A DNA stretch of 64,000 bases from Adiantum capillus-veneris (Eukaryota; Streptophyta; Polypodiopsida; Polypodiales; Pteridaceae), in the NCBI GenBank assembly GCA_014529385.2, contig CM043968.1, positions 5,134,001 to 5,198,000 on the forward strand. Direction: 5' to 3'. This document shows, piece by piece, positions 38,634 to 49,576 of the stretch. How positions within the stretch are numbered: the stretch's first letter is position 1; each line of letters begins with the position of its first letter. The position numbers were made by a program, and so were the translations under genes. The notes below the pieces were generated by a model. That model was not told where the DNA came from, did no database searches, and was given only the letters and a program-made list of their open reading frames with translations.

Positions 38634-40565
38634 CGCAAAACGCCAAGAGAGCGAGTTGTGTGGCGGGGATCAGAACAGCAAAGGCTGCCAGCGAGGAAGC
38701 CAAAAAAAGGCTTGCTTGATGGGCTTTAGATTTTCCATTTCAAATTTCACCGGGGCTCATTCCCATGGTCAACAACATGTAAGGACTTTTGAGAGAGAAG
38801 TAAGATCAAGCCTCAGAATATGGTGTCATTTCTTCTACAAGTTAAAAACTTTTTCACAAAAATGATGTTTGTCCATGCAATTTAAGTCACCCATATTTTT
38901 TTCCTTTAAAATGAATTACCATATCCACTTAATAATTGAATTGCTTCACATTCAAATGGACGCCAATTGTAATCAAAAATCCACTTAGAACACTCTTTTG
39001 ACATCCAAACCTTCTCATTGACAATTTGAGCATACATATTAATCCATTTTCGATCGATATTGCTTCCGATTCAAGAGCAAAATTCCATTTTCAATGCACT
39101 TTTTACTCAATTGGGCAATGCTCAAAAGCAAATCAATCAAGGTTGTCATGATCTCATTTGCATAACCACATCAATCATTGTAACTTATGTTGCTCATATC
39201 CCTATTCAATCACCAAACCCAATCAGCATTGTCATTTTGGTTTGTGAGGCAACACAATTGATTATGGCATTTGCACATGCACAAATCATTGAATTTTTTA
39301 ACCTTTCCAATCAAATTGGCACACCGATCATAATGGTAATCACATAAATCCTCTTCAATTGAGTACCAATTGAATCATCCAAAGTCAATCAATCTCATAT
39401 ACACCGATCTTTTAGGCCAAATTAATCATCATAATTGGTAAAAAATACCAATTAATCATTCACAATTTAGGCATAATTGGCCATTAATTAGGCACACACA
39501 CCTAAATTTAGGCCGTCGATTTGTGCAAAAATTTCATTGAACACTCATTGCATTTCATCAATTGCACACTTGATCACACATACATGAGTATATACATGCT
39601 AAATTAACTCAATTTTAATCAAAAATTGATCAAATTTTAACTCAATTTAGCATTGCACACACAAAAAATTAGGTGCACAAATCCAAAATTTTGCTCGATT
39701 AGCAACGAAATTAGGCAAATTCTTAATGTTTTCACACACATTTCTTGCAAAATCATCAATCTACAAACATTTAGGTGTTCAATTTGACCATAAATCTTCT
39801 CATCAAAGTTATTTTAAATGGGCACACACATTCAAATCTTGTCCTAATTTTGGCAATTAGGCCTACTCCATGACTGGAATAGCCTCACATACACATCAAT
39901 TTAGTGATTTTCACACACAATTTATGCAAAACTACCATTCCTCAAGCATCTAGGCATCCAATTTCATTCTAATTTCATCAAATTAGGCATAAATTCCATC
40001 AATTAGGCACACACACCTAATTTTAGCAATGATTTAGCAACTCAATGGGATCAACTTAATCAATCAAAAATTGAACGGAGTAGGTCAATCCACTTACAAT
40101 TGATTGCTTTCTCGCTTAGTCCTTGCTCCTCGCGTAGACACTCCATTGTACACACATGTGTGCAACTCCGATTCGGTCCAAAATTGATCAAAATCAACAC
40201 TCAATCACATGATTAGGCATAGATTAGAGCAATTAAGAGTGATGATCCTCCTCAATTAAGGGGATTTAGCATACATTCCAAATTAAATTAGTGGTTAGGC
40301 TAGCACAATTAGCATGAAATTAGCATGGAATTAATAAAATTAGCACAAAACTAGCATGAATGGGATGCAAAATTAGTGAAGGGTAGTGAAAAATTAGCAA
40401 AATCAAAAGAGAATTTAGGGGTTTTTGGGGGTGAAATGACTCTATACACATCTAATTAAACCTAATTACACTACACACAAATCAAATCCTACCTAATTAC
40501 AAGAAATCGGTAATCAAATTACTCTTATCTTTTGCAACATCAACTCCACTAGCTTAGGCAACCCG
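35044..40565 (-). other. E1 non-coding interior
   Basis: There are no ORFs above about 150 codons and no gag, protease, RT or integrase motif. The region is AT-rich, with recurring AATTAGGCACACACACCTAA-like phrases at 39.4-40.1 kb. A distinct GT-rich, higher-GC island lies at about 38150-38720, with (GT) tracts at 38422-38439, 38466-38487 and 38597-38632; it may be a separate insertion, but no TSD was seen. Confidence 0.7.
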
Positions 40566-40584
40566 TTCCCCGGCAGGGGCGCCA
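40566..40584 (-). other. E1 primer-binding site
   Basis: Minus-strand TGGCGCCCCTGCCGGGGAA begins one base after the LTR end AACA. TGGCGCC..TGCCGGGGA is the form seen after the 5' LTR in many plant gypsy elements, complementary to a tRNA 3' end. This fixes the orientation and the LTR end. Confidence 0.8.
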
Positions 40585-40585
40585 A

Positions 40586-40635
40586 TGTTGGAGGCTCGCC
40601 ATAGCATAGGCAATCTCCCACAAAATCTATCAATC

Positions 40636-40711
<76 letters not shown>

Positions 40712-40761
40712 ATGACCCGGCTAGGGCTTGGAGGCATCACACAAAGAATGTGCGAGAGCGT
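40586..40761 (-). repeat. E1 5' LTR, inner segment
   Basis: It runs from the LTR end (plus-strand TGTTGGAGGCTC) to the gypsy insertion point. It contains (GA)n at 40638-40710, then GCATGACCCGGCTAGGG, shared with 34144 onward. Positions 40757-40761 (AGCGT) are the left copy of the gypsy target duplication. Confidence 0.9.
40638..40710. repeat. (GA)n microsatellite inside the E1 LTR
   Basis: About 36 uninterrupted GA units; absent or deleted in the other LTR copy, which starts just after it. Confidence 0.97.
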
Positions 40762-41103
40762 TGTCAGGACTTTTTTGGAGCAAGGGATTGCACATATGTA
40801 CATATACATGCATGGTGCATCAAATAAAGAATTGCCCATTTTTCAGAGCCAGGTGATTACGTGGGGCCCACATGTGTACAGGTAGGACAGGGTGTACATA
40901 GTGCATCGATTTTCACTATTACCAGTACCACTGTGTTTTTTCTACAATAAGGAGGAGTTGGTAGCGCGTAAAACTTCTCGAGGAAGCTATCCGTGGGCCG
41001 ACGACATGAGGTAAGCAGGTGCATCAGATGGCATCTAGTGGCGTCAGGAGGGCGAACGGGGTCAATATTTGCACGCGGATGAGGACGGACACAACGTGGG
41101 TGT
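40762..41103 (+). repeat. Gypsy 5' LTR remnant (first 342 bp)
   Basis: Colinear with 50888-51229 without gaps and only a few substitutions. Similarity stops after GTGGGTGT, where copia-related leader sequence begins. Confidence 0.9.
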
Positions 41104-42040
41104 AGGCCACCGTTCGGCTTCGACAAAGTTCTGCGCAGGCCATTTTCGACTACGTGGTCTCAGCAGGTGCAGATCCGACTCTGCAAATTTGGGATTTTCG
41201 GCCTACGACTGCAGGTGCTGAGGATATCGACACTCCTAGAGTGTTGATTTGTGGCTGTCTACACATCGAAGGATGGCTCACAGTTCTTGGAGGCGTGTCA
41301 CATACAACACGGGCGCATCTACACACAGACTGTAGGCGACATCCACTAGTTCATCAGGTAGCTTGTGTTTGGTGCTTGATATTCCAGATTTCATCCTGAC
41401 ATTGCAGGTACTTCCACATGGGATGTATTGTCAGAGATGATGTATGTTTGTTGAGGGTTTGCTGGCTGTGAGTCACGCAGCAAACAACCGTCGCAGCGGT
41501 TACAACATATAGTGGGAAATTTGTGGATGTATGACTTTGTGGGAAGTCTATGTACTGTCAGATTTACTGCAGCCTTTGTTGAGGGTCGAGTGAGGTTTTA
41601 TTGAGCTAGGGGATTCTCGAATGTTGAGATCCTTTCGGTGATACAGGTCTTGGAGCGATCCCTCGAGCACCCTTAGATAGGCAGCTAGGATGTATTGACT
41701 GTGAGTTAGACAGTTGGGATTGCATCTTTGCTTTACTTCCGTTGAGGCATTGTCGCAGTCTATGATTATAGGACAGTGACAGGACAGTGAGAGACAGTAC
41801 AGGTGCAGGACAGGTTTACCCGCAGCTTACAGTGTCAGAGAGATAGTGTTTTTGAGCTGTTTTTTGGTCTGTTTTTTGAGTACACCATAGCCATTTTACA
41901 AAGGATACTCTGCCAAAATTTATGCAGAATCTGAAGCTTTCTTGGTTCATTTGACAGGTTGATATTGGTTCAGAGGTCAGTTTACAGGGGAAACTCTGCC
42001 GAATTTTTCCCAGGAAAGTAAACTACTGTGAAGCGTAGCT
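41104..42040 (+). other. Copia leader region, non-coding
   Basis: No ORF with domain sense. CAGGACAGTGAGAGACAGT and related short phrases recur at about 41770-41830. This is probably 5' untranslated leader retained after deletion of the LTR; the exact left boundary is the point where gypsy LTR similarity ends. Confidence 0.55.
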
Positions 42041-43504
42041 ATGGCTGGATCACAGGACCCTGCTCTTTACAATATCAAGAAGCTGGATGGAACCAATTTC
42101 CCATTGTGGAAGCAGCAGATTTGGCACGTGTTGGTACAAAAGAAGCAGATAAAACCTATAAAGCTCAAGGGGATAAAACCAGAAGATATGGACGAAGATG
42201 AATGGAGCGAAATGGATGAATTGGCACTTTCTACCATTATGCTGACTTTGGCAGAAAGCGTTTACTTCAATGTAGCAGACAAGATGTCGGCTTATCAAGC
42301 ATGGTTAAAGCTGAGTGATCTTTATGAGAAGCAGAGTGCAGCTTCACAGGTATATTGGCTTAAGAAGCTTGTTGACTTGAAGATGAAAGAAGGGACACCT
42401 ATGTCCAATCATCTGAATGAATTCAACACAATCTATAGTCATTTGTCAGCTCAAGGTGTCAAGTTTGATGAACCTGTTAGAGCTATGTTCCTGTTGATCA
42501 CATTGCCGGAAAGTTGGGACACTTTTCGCACAGCTTTGAGTAATTATGCACCTCCAGATGGTTTGAACATAGCAGGTGTAGAAGGAAGTCTGCTTACTGA
42601 AGAAACCAATAGAAAGACAATGGACAAAGGCAAAGGAACAGCCTTAGTTGTTAGGGGAAGGACCAAAGAAAATTACAAAGGTGGAAAGAGGAATCAGTCT
42701 CGTAGCAAGTCCCGCAGTGCTAAAGGCAAGAGTGACATAGAATGCTACCATTGTGGCAAGAAGGGTCACATGAAAAGAGACTGCAGAGAATGGAAAGCAG
42801 AAAAAGGCAAAGAGAAAGCTGAAGACCATGGTGAGAAGAACAAGTCCTCATTGAAGATTCAAGAAATAAATGTGACAAACACTGTTGCAGAGGATGACAG
42901 TCTAGTGTCAGGAGACATCTACTTCTTGAAGAATACAATGGACTCAGCTCTTCTTACAACATCTGATGGAAATGCACTGAGTGACTGGATTATAGACTCA
43001 GGGGCATCACTTCATGTGTCTCCAAACAAGGAGTGGTTTACCTCTTATGTGACCACTAAAGATCATGTTCGGCTAGGCAATGGGCAGACATGTGAGATCT
43101 TAGGTGTTGGAGATGTTCAATTGAAGTTTCAGAATGGCTCTTCTTTCACGCTGAAGAATGTGAGACATGTTCCCGCAATTACAAAGAGCTTGATCAGCAC
43201 AGGTTTACTTGATGATGCTTGCTACATCACCACGTTTGGACAGAACATGTGGAAGATATCCAAGGGTTCTATGACAGTAGCACATGGAGTAAAGTCTGGA
43301 GGACTTTACATGATTTATGTATCAAATGTCTCTAAAAATGTAATCAATGTAACCGAGCAGCCGAACGTTTCTTTGTGGCATAGCCGGTTAGGACATATGT
43401 CCAAGAAGGGAATGGAAATCTTGTCTCGTTCTGGTTATTTGCGTGGCTTTTCATTTAATGATTTTGAATTCTGTGAACATTGTCTGTATGGTAAGCAAAC
43501 ATAG
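42041..43504 (+). pseudogene. Copia gag, protease and pre-integrase domain
   Basis: 487 codons from ATG at 42041. Gag occupies roughly residues 1-200. A CCHC zinc knuckle CYHCGKKGHMKRDC starts at residue 235. The protease active site WIIDSGASLHVS has its catalytic Asp at residue 319. The integrase HHCC finger runs from WHSRLGH (His 447) to CEHC (Cys 478 and 481). The reading ends at a TAG (43502-43504) immediately after GKQT, a place where related polyproteins continue into the integrase core. Upstream it has no internal breaks, so this part decayed little. Confidence 0.93.
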
Positions 43505-44488
43505 CAGCCACATAAGCATAGAAGCAGTAGAAGAGATACACAGTTGGCACTTGTTCATAGTGATTTGTGTGGACCTATGCCTAACCTATCTCTAGGGGGA
43601 GCTTCTTACTTTACGACATTTATAGATGATTACTCGAGGAAAGTATGGGTTTACTTTCTCAAGCACAAGGATGAAGCGTTTAGTGTTTTCAAAACGTTTG
43701 TGACACTTGTGGAGAATCAGAGTGGCAAGAAGCTTAAATGTTTACGCACTGACAATGGTGGAGAGTATGTTTCAAAGGCCTTTCAGGACTTTTGTGAGTC
43801 AAAAGGTATAAAACGTGAACTTACTGCTCCTTACAATCCTCCTCAAAATGGTGTTGCTGAGAGGATGAATAGGACCATACAAGAGAAGTTCAGAAGTATG
43901 TTGTCTAATGCACAACTGCCAAATGGGTTTTGGGCTGAAGCTGTATCAACAGTTGTTCATCTTGTAAATAGATCTCCTAGCAAGGTTTTGCAGAAGGATT
44001 CAGTGCCAAAGATGGTATGGTCAGGCAAAATGCCCTCATACAAGCATCTCAGAGTGTTTGGCTGTGAGGCATATACTCACGTTCCAAAGGAATTTAGGAA
44101 CAAACTTGAGCCAAAGAGTAGAAAGTGCATCTTTCTAGGCTATGGTAATTCTGGTGAGATGGGGTACAGACTTTGGGATCCCGAATCCAGAAAGTTTATC
44201 CGCAGCAATGATGTTCACTTTAATGAAGCCAAATATCATTCTAAACCAGAGAAAGTTGAGGAGATTAGAAGAGTTGTCTTCCAAGAAGATGGACCTGGAC
44301 GTGCAAGACAAAATGTCAGGGCTCAAGAGGAGCAAGGACAGGATAGAGTGGAACCACAGGTTGTGGCTGAGCCTGATCCACCTATTGTGCGTAGATCTGG
44401 ACGTGTCACGCGACCTCCTGATAGGTTTGTTCCATCTATGAACTATGTCATGTTGACTGATTGCAATGAGCCTTCATGTTACAAGTAA
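43505..44488 (+). pseudogene. Copia integrase core
   Basis: It continues in frame after the TAG. The catalytic triad is complete in sequence: Asp in LVHSDLCGPM, Asp in CLRTDNGGEY and Glu in QNGVAERMNR, with 35 residues between the second Asp and the Glu, the DD35E spacing. The C-terminal part contains VFGCEAYTHVP and the KCIFLGYG motif typical of copia integrases. A TAA at 44486-44488 interrupts it before the RT. Confidence 0.93.
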
Positions 44489-46020
44489 GCAGTGCAAATG
44501 AAGGACTCCGGGAATTGGCAATTGGCCATGCAATCAGAGATGAAAGCTCTGCATAAAAACCAAACATGGAAGCTAGTTAAATTACCACGGGGCAAAAAGG
44601 CTCTACCCTGTAAATGGGTTACAGGTATAAGATCATCGCTCATGATAGTCAGCCAAAGTACAAATCAAGGCTTGTTGCCAAGGGCTTTAAGCAAGAACAA
44701 GGCATTGACTTTGATGAAGTCTTCTCTCCGGTGGTCAAGATGACTACATTGAGATGCTTTCTTGCATTGGTTGCCATATTAGATTTGGTGTTGAACCAAA
44801 TGGATGTCAAGACAACGTTCTTGCATGGTGATTTAGATGTGGAAATTTACATGCAGCAGCCAGAAGGGTTTGTTGAGAAAGGCAAGGAAGATTGGGTATG
44901 CCAGTTGTTAAAGAGTCTTTATGGCTTAAAACAATCACCGAGGGCATGGTACCATAAATTCCACAAGTTTATGCTTTCTCAAGGCTACAAACGTAGTGAG
45001 TTCGATCACTGTCTATATACAAAGAAGGCTGAGGATGGCAGTTGGCTGATCCTTATTTTGTATGTGGATGACATGTTGATTGCTGGCAAGCACTTGGAAG
45101 AAATTTCAGCTTTGAAGTCAAAGATGAAAAAATCGTTTGACATGAAAGACATGGGTGAGGCAAGTCATATACTTGGTATGCGCATTGAGAGAGACAGATC
45201 AAAGAAGTTGATTTGGTTATCTCAAACAGAGTATATTGACAAGGTTTTGCAACGTTTCAATATGGAGAAGGGAAAGGCATTGAGTGTTCCATTGCCACCA
45301 TATGTGAAACTTAGCAAACAAGATTGTCCTATGTCTGAGGAAGAACAGGCTGAAATGGATAAGATTCCATATGCGTCTGCAGTGGGTATTTTGATGTATG
45401 CAATGATTGCTACTCGCCCAGACATTGCATTTGCAGTGGGAGTAGTAAGTCGATACATGTCAAACCCAGGCAAGAAACATTGGGAGGCAGTGAAAGGAAT
45501 ATTGAGATACCTGAAAGCTACAAAGAGTATGCGTATATGCTATGGGAGTCAGGAGCTAAGTGTAAAGGGTTTTACAGAATCAGATTATGCAGGTGACTTA
45601 GACAACCGAAGGTCTACGTCAGGGTATGTCTTTACATTGGTTGGTGGAGCAGTATCATGGCGTTCTAGATTACAAGATTGTGTTACTCGGTCTACTACAG
45701 AGGCTGAATATGTTGCAGCATCAGAGGCATGCAAAGAATCAATTTGGCTTAATCGACTAGTAACAGATTTGGGAATCAAAGAAGAGATGCCTGTGTTATA
45801 TTGTGATAGTCAAAGTGCTATACAATTGGCTCGCAATCCAGTTTATCACTCAAAGACAAAGCATGTGGATGTGAAGTATCATTTCATCAGGGAAATGCTC
45901 GAGGATAAGCAACTTCAGCTTGTCAAAGTTCACACCACAGAAAATCCTGCTGATCTACTTACAAAAGGACTTCCCTCAGAGAGCTTTGCGCATTTTCGCA
46001 AGAAGTTAGGTGTAGGGTAG
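44489..46020 (+). pseudogene. Copia reverse transcriptase and RNase H
   Basis: The first 45 codons (ending CKWV) are out of frame with the rest: a single missing base near 44628 shifts the frame. From 44614 the reading of 468 codons has HGDLDVEIYMQQPEGF, SLYGLKQSPRAWY, the active-site ILYVDDMLIAG (Asp 152 and 153) and Ty1-type RNase H motifs: SDYAGDLDNRRSTSGY (from about residue 323), STTEAEYVA, YCDSQSAIQLA and HTTENPADLLTKGLP. It stops with TAG at 46018 at the expected end. Copia RT makes the cDNA; RNase H removes the RNA strand. Confidence 0.94.
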
Positions 46021-46098
46021 TACATCACTTCTCTACATCTCTTGTATATTAGCTTGTATAGTAGCTTCTCTCACACTTAAAGTAACACATTGGACTTT

Positions 46099-46109
46099 AA
46101 GTGGGAGGT
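46099..46109 (+). other. Copia polypurine tract
   Basis: AAGTGGGAGG followed by T lies immediately before the LTR start TGTTGGGG; it is the common plant copia tract. Confidence 0.88.
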
Positions 46110-46303
46110 TGTTGGGGTATAAAGCCCAATGTGGTCGCCCAGGTAAGTGGGCGGGCCGCCAGGTATGTACACATATTCTTTTGTAAAAACCTGATAAGAA
46201 CTCACTATGCTCTACACATTACAGTAGAGCGAGTTCACCATATCGTCGTGCTCTTCTTCTCGCACTCTCTCTCGCGTCGCACTTCCACTCGTACTCCTTC
46301 ACA
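46110..46303 (+). repeat. Copia 3' LTR (194 bp)
   Basis: It begins TGTTGGGGTATAAAG and ends TCCTTCACA. A CT-rich stretch lies at about 46250-46276. The next base starts the resumed gypsy gag frame. With no 5' copy the right end is inferred from the CA end and the restart of coding sense. Confidence 0.78.
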
Positions 46304-46840
46304 AATCAGCCAGGAGGTGAAGAAAGGCCTAGGAATGGTGTTGGACAAAGCAATGGTAGGTTTTGGAGGCAGACGCCCACATGTTATAATTGTGGAGAGT
46401 TGGGTCACATCAGCCCGCAATGTGATAAGCCACCAAGGATGGGGGGAGACATGTATCCATTGCCAAGATAGGTGCTAACTAGGTCAAATGATTATGGCAT
46501 CAAAATTAAGGGAGACGAAGGAACCAATGGACTGACCCAGGAGGAAAAGGGAAAGACAAAAGTGCTAAGTGTAGTCACCTTGGAGAAGGCATCAAAGCTA
46601 GAGGATACATTAGTGATGCCTATTGGGAAGAGGACCACAGAGAATAAGGAAGGAAGAAGTGCCCCAGGTCCTAGTAAGAAGAAAGGAAAGAGCCATGAAG
46701 GCAAGGATGTCAAGGCCAAGAGGAAAAGGAGAGCTCGTCGAAAGTTTCATGTTTCAGATTTTCCACTAGGGGATGGGCAATTAAGCTATGACTTGAAGGA
46801 GGATCTAACGAGCAGGAAGACAGATGTTACTTTTGGGTAG
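46304..46840 (+). pseudogene. Gypsy gag C-terminus (zinc knuckle) and gag-pol linker
   Basis: The frame opens right after the copia LTR with NQPGGEERPRN and carries one CCHC knuckle, CYNCGELGHISPQC, starting at 46382. A TAG at 46469 follows. The same frame then runs 122 codons (basic, KKKGKSHEGK, RKRRARRKF) to another TAG at 46838, with the LGDGQLSYDLKEDLTSRK and VTFG segment that precedes protease in Tat-type elements. The gag capsid part was lost with the 5' end. Confidence 0.8.
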
Positions 46841-46849
46841 CTTATACAG

Positions 46850-49054
46850 ATGGTGCCTAAGCTAAAGCGACAGTGGAAGAGGATGGTTAACCCAATGGAG
46901 AAAGAGCCAGAGAGAGGTTCAGTAAAGGTGTTGGCAATGGATGAGCTACCAAACATTTTTCCAATAGTAGATGTGTGGCATAAAAGGAAAAATTTGGGAC
47001 AAGGTTATGTGGATGGCGGAGCCCAAATATGCGTCATAACACACTCATGCGTTGAGAAGATGGGTCTCATAGTGGCTGGGGTGTCAGGTTTTCGGATCAG
47101 ATTGGCAAACCATCAAAAAGTAAAATGCTTGGGTGTTGTAAAGAGCTTAGAAGTGGAGGCATATGATGCAAAGGCAGTGGTTGATTTTCATGTGATGCCA
47201 GCAGGGTTGGGAGCATATCCTATTATACTAGGCAGACCATGGTTACGTGCAGTGGGAGCTGTTCAAGATTGGCGACATGGTACGATTAGCCTCTATGGAA
47301 AGACAGGTACCAAGAAGCTTTATAATATGGACACAAGGAAACGATTAGAGGAGCTTTATGAAGATGAGGATGAGTCTAGTGATGAAGACTCTTCCACGGT
47401 GACAGATGAGGACAGTGATAGCACTACCAACAGTGATGAGGATGCTGATGTTGCATTTCTTTTGATGGACAAAGAAATCCAGGAGTTTGGTTTAGTTGCA
47501 TTTGCGAATGAGGTTGAAGATGAAAGTGAAGGGCCTTATGAAGTGATTGAAGGGCTGATGCAAACCAAGGTTGAGTTGTCAAAGAAGCAGGAATTGATGA
47601 CACAAATGATCAGTGGAGACCTCTCAGCTATGGAGAAGGATATATATTTGCACATGCTGGCTAGTTTTCCTGATTTGTTCATTACTTCATATGAAGAGAT
47701 CAGAGGGTTCAAGGGCGAAGAGATGCATATAGAGCTGAAAGAAGGTGCTAAGCCAGTGCGGCAAAGGCTAAGAATCATGGGTCAAGAGCAAATGGAAGCC
47801 TTGCGAGAAGAGGTGGACAAGTTGTTGAAGGCAGGGTTCATAGTCCCTGTGGAGACCACAAAATGGGTGAGTCCAGTTGTAGTCAGTCCAAAGAAGGATG
47901 GGACGTGGAGAATTTGTGTAGATTTTAAACCCTTAAACGCAGCCACTAAGAAGAACCCATATCCTCTTCCATTCATCGATCAGATCTTGGATTCAGTGGC
48001 AGGTTATGAGAGGTACAATGTGTGTGATGGTTTTTCAGGCTATTTTCAATTGAAGATTGCTCTTAAAGACCGCACAAAGACCACTTTTATTACGCCATGG
48101 GGCTGCTATTGCTACACAGTATTGCCATTTGGGTTGTCAAATGGACCTTCCTTCTATCAAGAGAGAGCAAATTGGGTGTTGGAACCATTCATTGGTAGTT
48201 GTGTTAAAGCTTTTATGGATGACTTCTGTGTTTATAGCAGTAGGGCTGAACACCATGAGAAGCTGCAGATGGTATTGGCTCGATATGATGAATGTGGAGG
48301 ACAACTAAATCCAAAGAAATGTCATCTAGCACAGCCAAGGGTGAAGTTATTGGGCCATATGGTGTCAGAAAATGGCATTGAGGCTGATCCAGATAAGGTT
48401 AAGTCTATTATTCTTCTTCCATCACCTACGAGTACGAAGCAATTGGCAAATTTTATACACAAAGTGAAGTACATGACACGGTTTATTCCATTGTCTTCGC
48501 AGCTTCTATATCCATTACAGCAAGTGGCAAAGCATGATCCATTGCAATGGGATGACAAGTGTGAAGAAGTGTTTCAAGAGGTGTTAGGGGGGTTGTCAGC
48601 CATGCATGCTCCTGATTGGGAGAAAGTGTTTTATGTAAATCCATCAATATGGGATGATGCCATTGGAGCCATGCTATTGCAAAAAGGGAAGGGCAGCCAT
48701 TATATGAGGCCAGTGTATTGTGCAAGCCGAGTGAAGTTGGTAGCGGAGAGAAAGTTCTCGGAAGTAGAGCTAGTGATCGCCAGTGTAATATTTGCTTGTC
48801 GACGATTTCGCCATTACTTGCTACCACGGCCTTTTGTTTTCTTGACGAGTTATGCCTTTTTGCCACAGTTAATTAATGGTACTAACATGTCAAATGTGGT
48901 GAAGAAATGGGTAATTGAGCTGCAAGAGTTTGAGTTCTCTTTTCTAGTGGAAGATAGTACAAGGGCTACCCTAGCTGATTTGTTGACCTACAAGGAGAAT
49001 CCCCTTATTGTTAAGGAAGAGGTGGTGAGAAAGGTAGTTGAAGAAGTGCCATAG
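46850..49054 (+). pseudogene. Gypsy protease, reverse transcriptase and first RNase H
   Basis: 734 codons in the same frame as the upstream gag piece. Protease: GYVDGGAQICVI (DGGA at residues 55-58) and ILGRPWLRAVG. An acidic Asp/Glu/Ser linker follows (about residues 165-205). RT begins near residue 300: LLKAGFIVPVETTKWVSPVV, RICVDFKPLNAATKKNPYPL, LPFGLSNGPSFYQ and the active site AFMDDFCVYS (Asp 457 and 458). FMDDF is usual for this lineage. RNase H follows with WDDAIGAMLLQ and RKFSEVELVIASVIFACRRF. The reading ends at TAG (49052) but the same frame goes on coding. Confidence 0.92.
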
Positions 49055-49069
49055 ATCAGCAATGCACAT

Positions 49070-49420
49070 GTGTTGTTCTTTGATGGTTCATACAGAAAGA
49101 GCCATGATGCAGCTTCAGGGGGTATAGCACTTTATGATCCAGAGGGGAAGCTAGTATGCAAGAGAGGGTTCAAATTGGATGCTCATGGTAACAATGAGGC
49201 TGAATATGCTACTCTGGAAGCCGGATTACACATTTGTTTGAAGCATAGGGTTCGAAGGTTGAGCATAAAAGGTGATGCCTTGTTAGTGGTGAAGCAAGTG
49301 CTGGGTGTGTGGAAGAGCAAGAACACCTCATTGAAGGAAATGTGCCTCATAATTAAAGGCCTGTTAAAAAATTTCGAAGCATGGATCATCAGACACATTG
49401 AACGTGCTCTAAATGGATAG
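49070..49420 (+). pseudogene. Gypsy second (archaeal-type) RNase H domain
   Basis: The frame continues from the polymerase. Motifs: FFDGSYR (Asp 5), GGIALYDPEG, NNEAEYATLEAG (Glu 45), SIKGDALLVVKQ (Asp 69) and HIERALNG before TAG at 49418. This is the RNase HI pattern D-E-D. It is distinct from the gypsy RNase H fused to RT; the same extra domain is established for the Tat lineage of plant gypsy elements. After the TAG the frame reads AHEAAQ where related proteins have an Asp, so the fourth acidic position appears lost. Confidence 0.88.
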
Positions 49421-49576
49421 GCACATGAAGCAGCTCAAGGCATGATTGGGGAGCTATTTGTGTTGAGGACCACTTTACCTCTTTATCATGGCCGGGAAAG
49501 TTTGGCTCAAGAAGAGGAGTTTTTGCTAACAGGAATCATTCCAAAGGAGATTTAGAAGTCTAAGAAGTATGACTTT

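Larger units (their letters stand above)
41104..46303 (+). mobile_element. Tork-like Ty1/copia retrotransposon lacking its 5' LTR
   Basis: About 930 bp of non-coding leader, a gag-pol region (42041-46020), PPT and a 194-bp 3' LTR. No copy of the LTR and no clear TGGTATCAGAGC-type PBS lies upstream, so the 5' LTR was lost. The gag and INT-RT order and the gag sequence style (DGTNFPLWKQQIWHVL, DEDEWSEMDELA) resemble Tnt1/Tork-type elements. Downstream sequence resumes in frame with gypsy gag, showing the copia sits inside the gypsy. Confidence 0.85.

Noticed and set aside
42050-42938. Antisense ORFs over the copia gag
   Set aside because: Shadow frames of the real gag-protease coding sequence; no independent domain.
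46850-47040. Loss of the gypsy protease active site (DGGA instead of DSGA) and of RT YxDD (FMDDF)
   Set aside because: Both forms are common in the Tat/Athila group and need not be inactivating.
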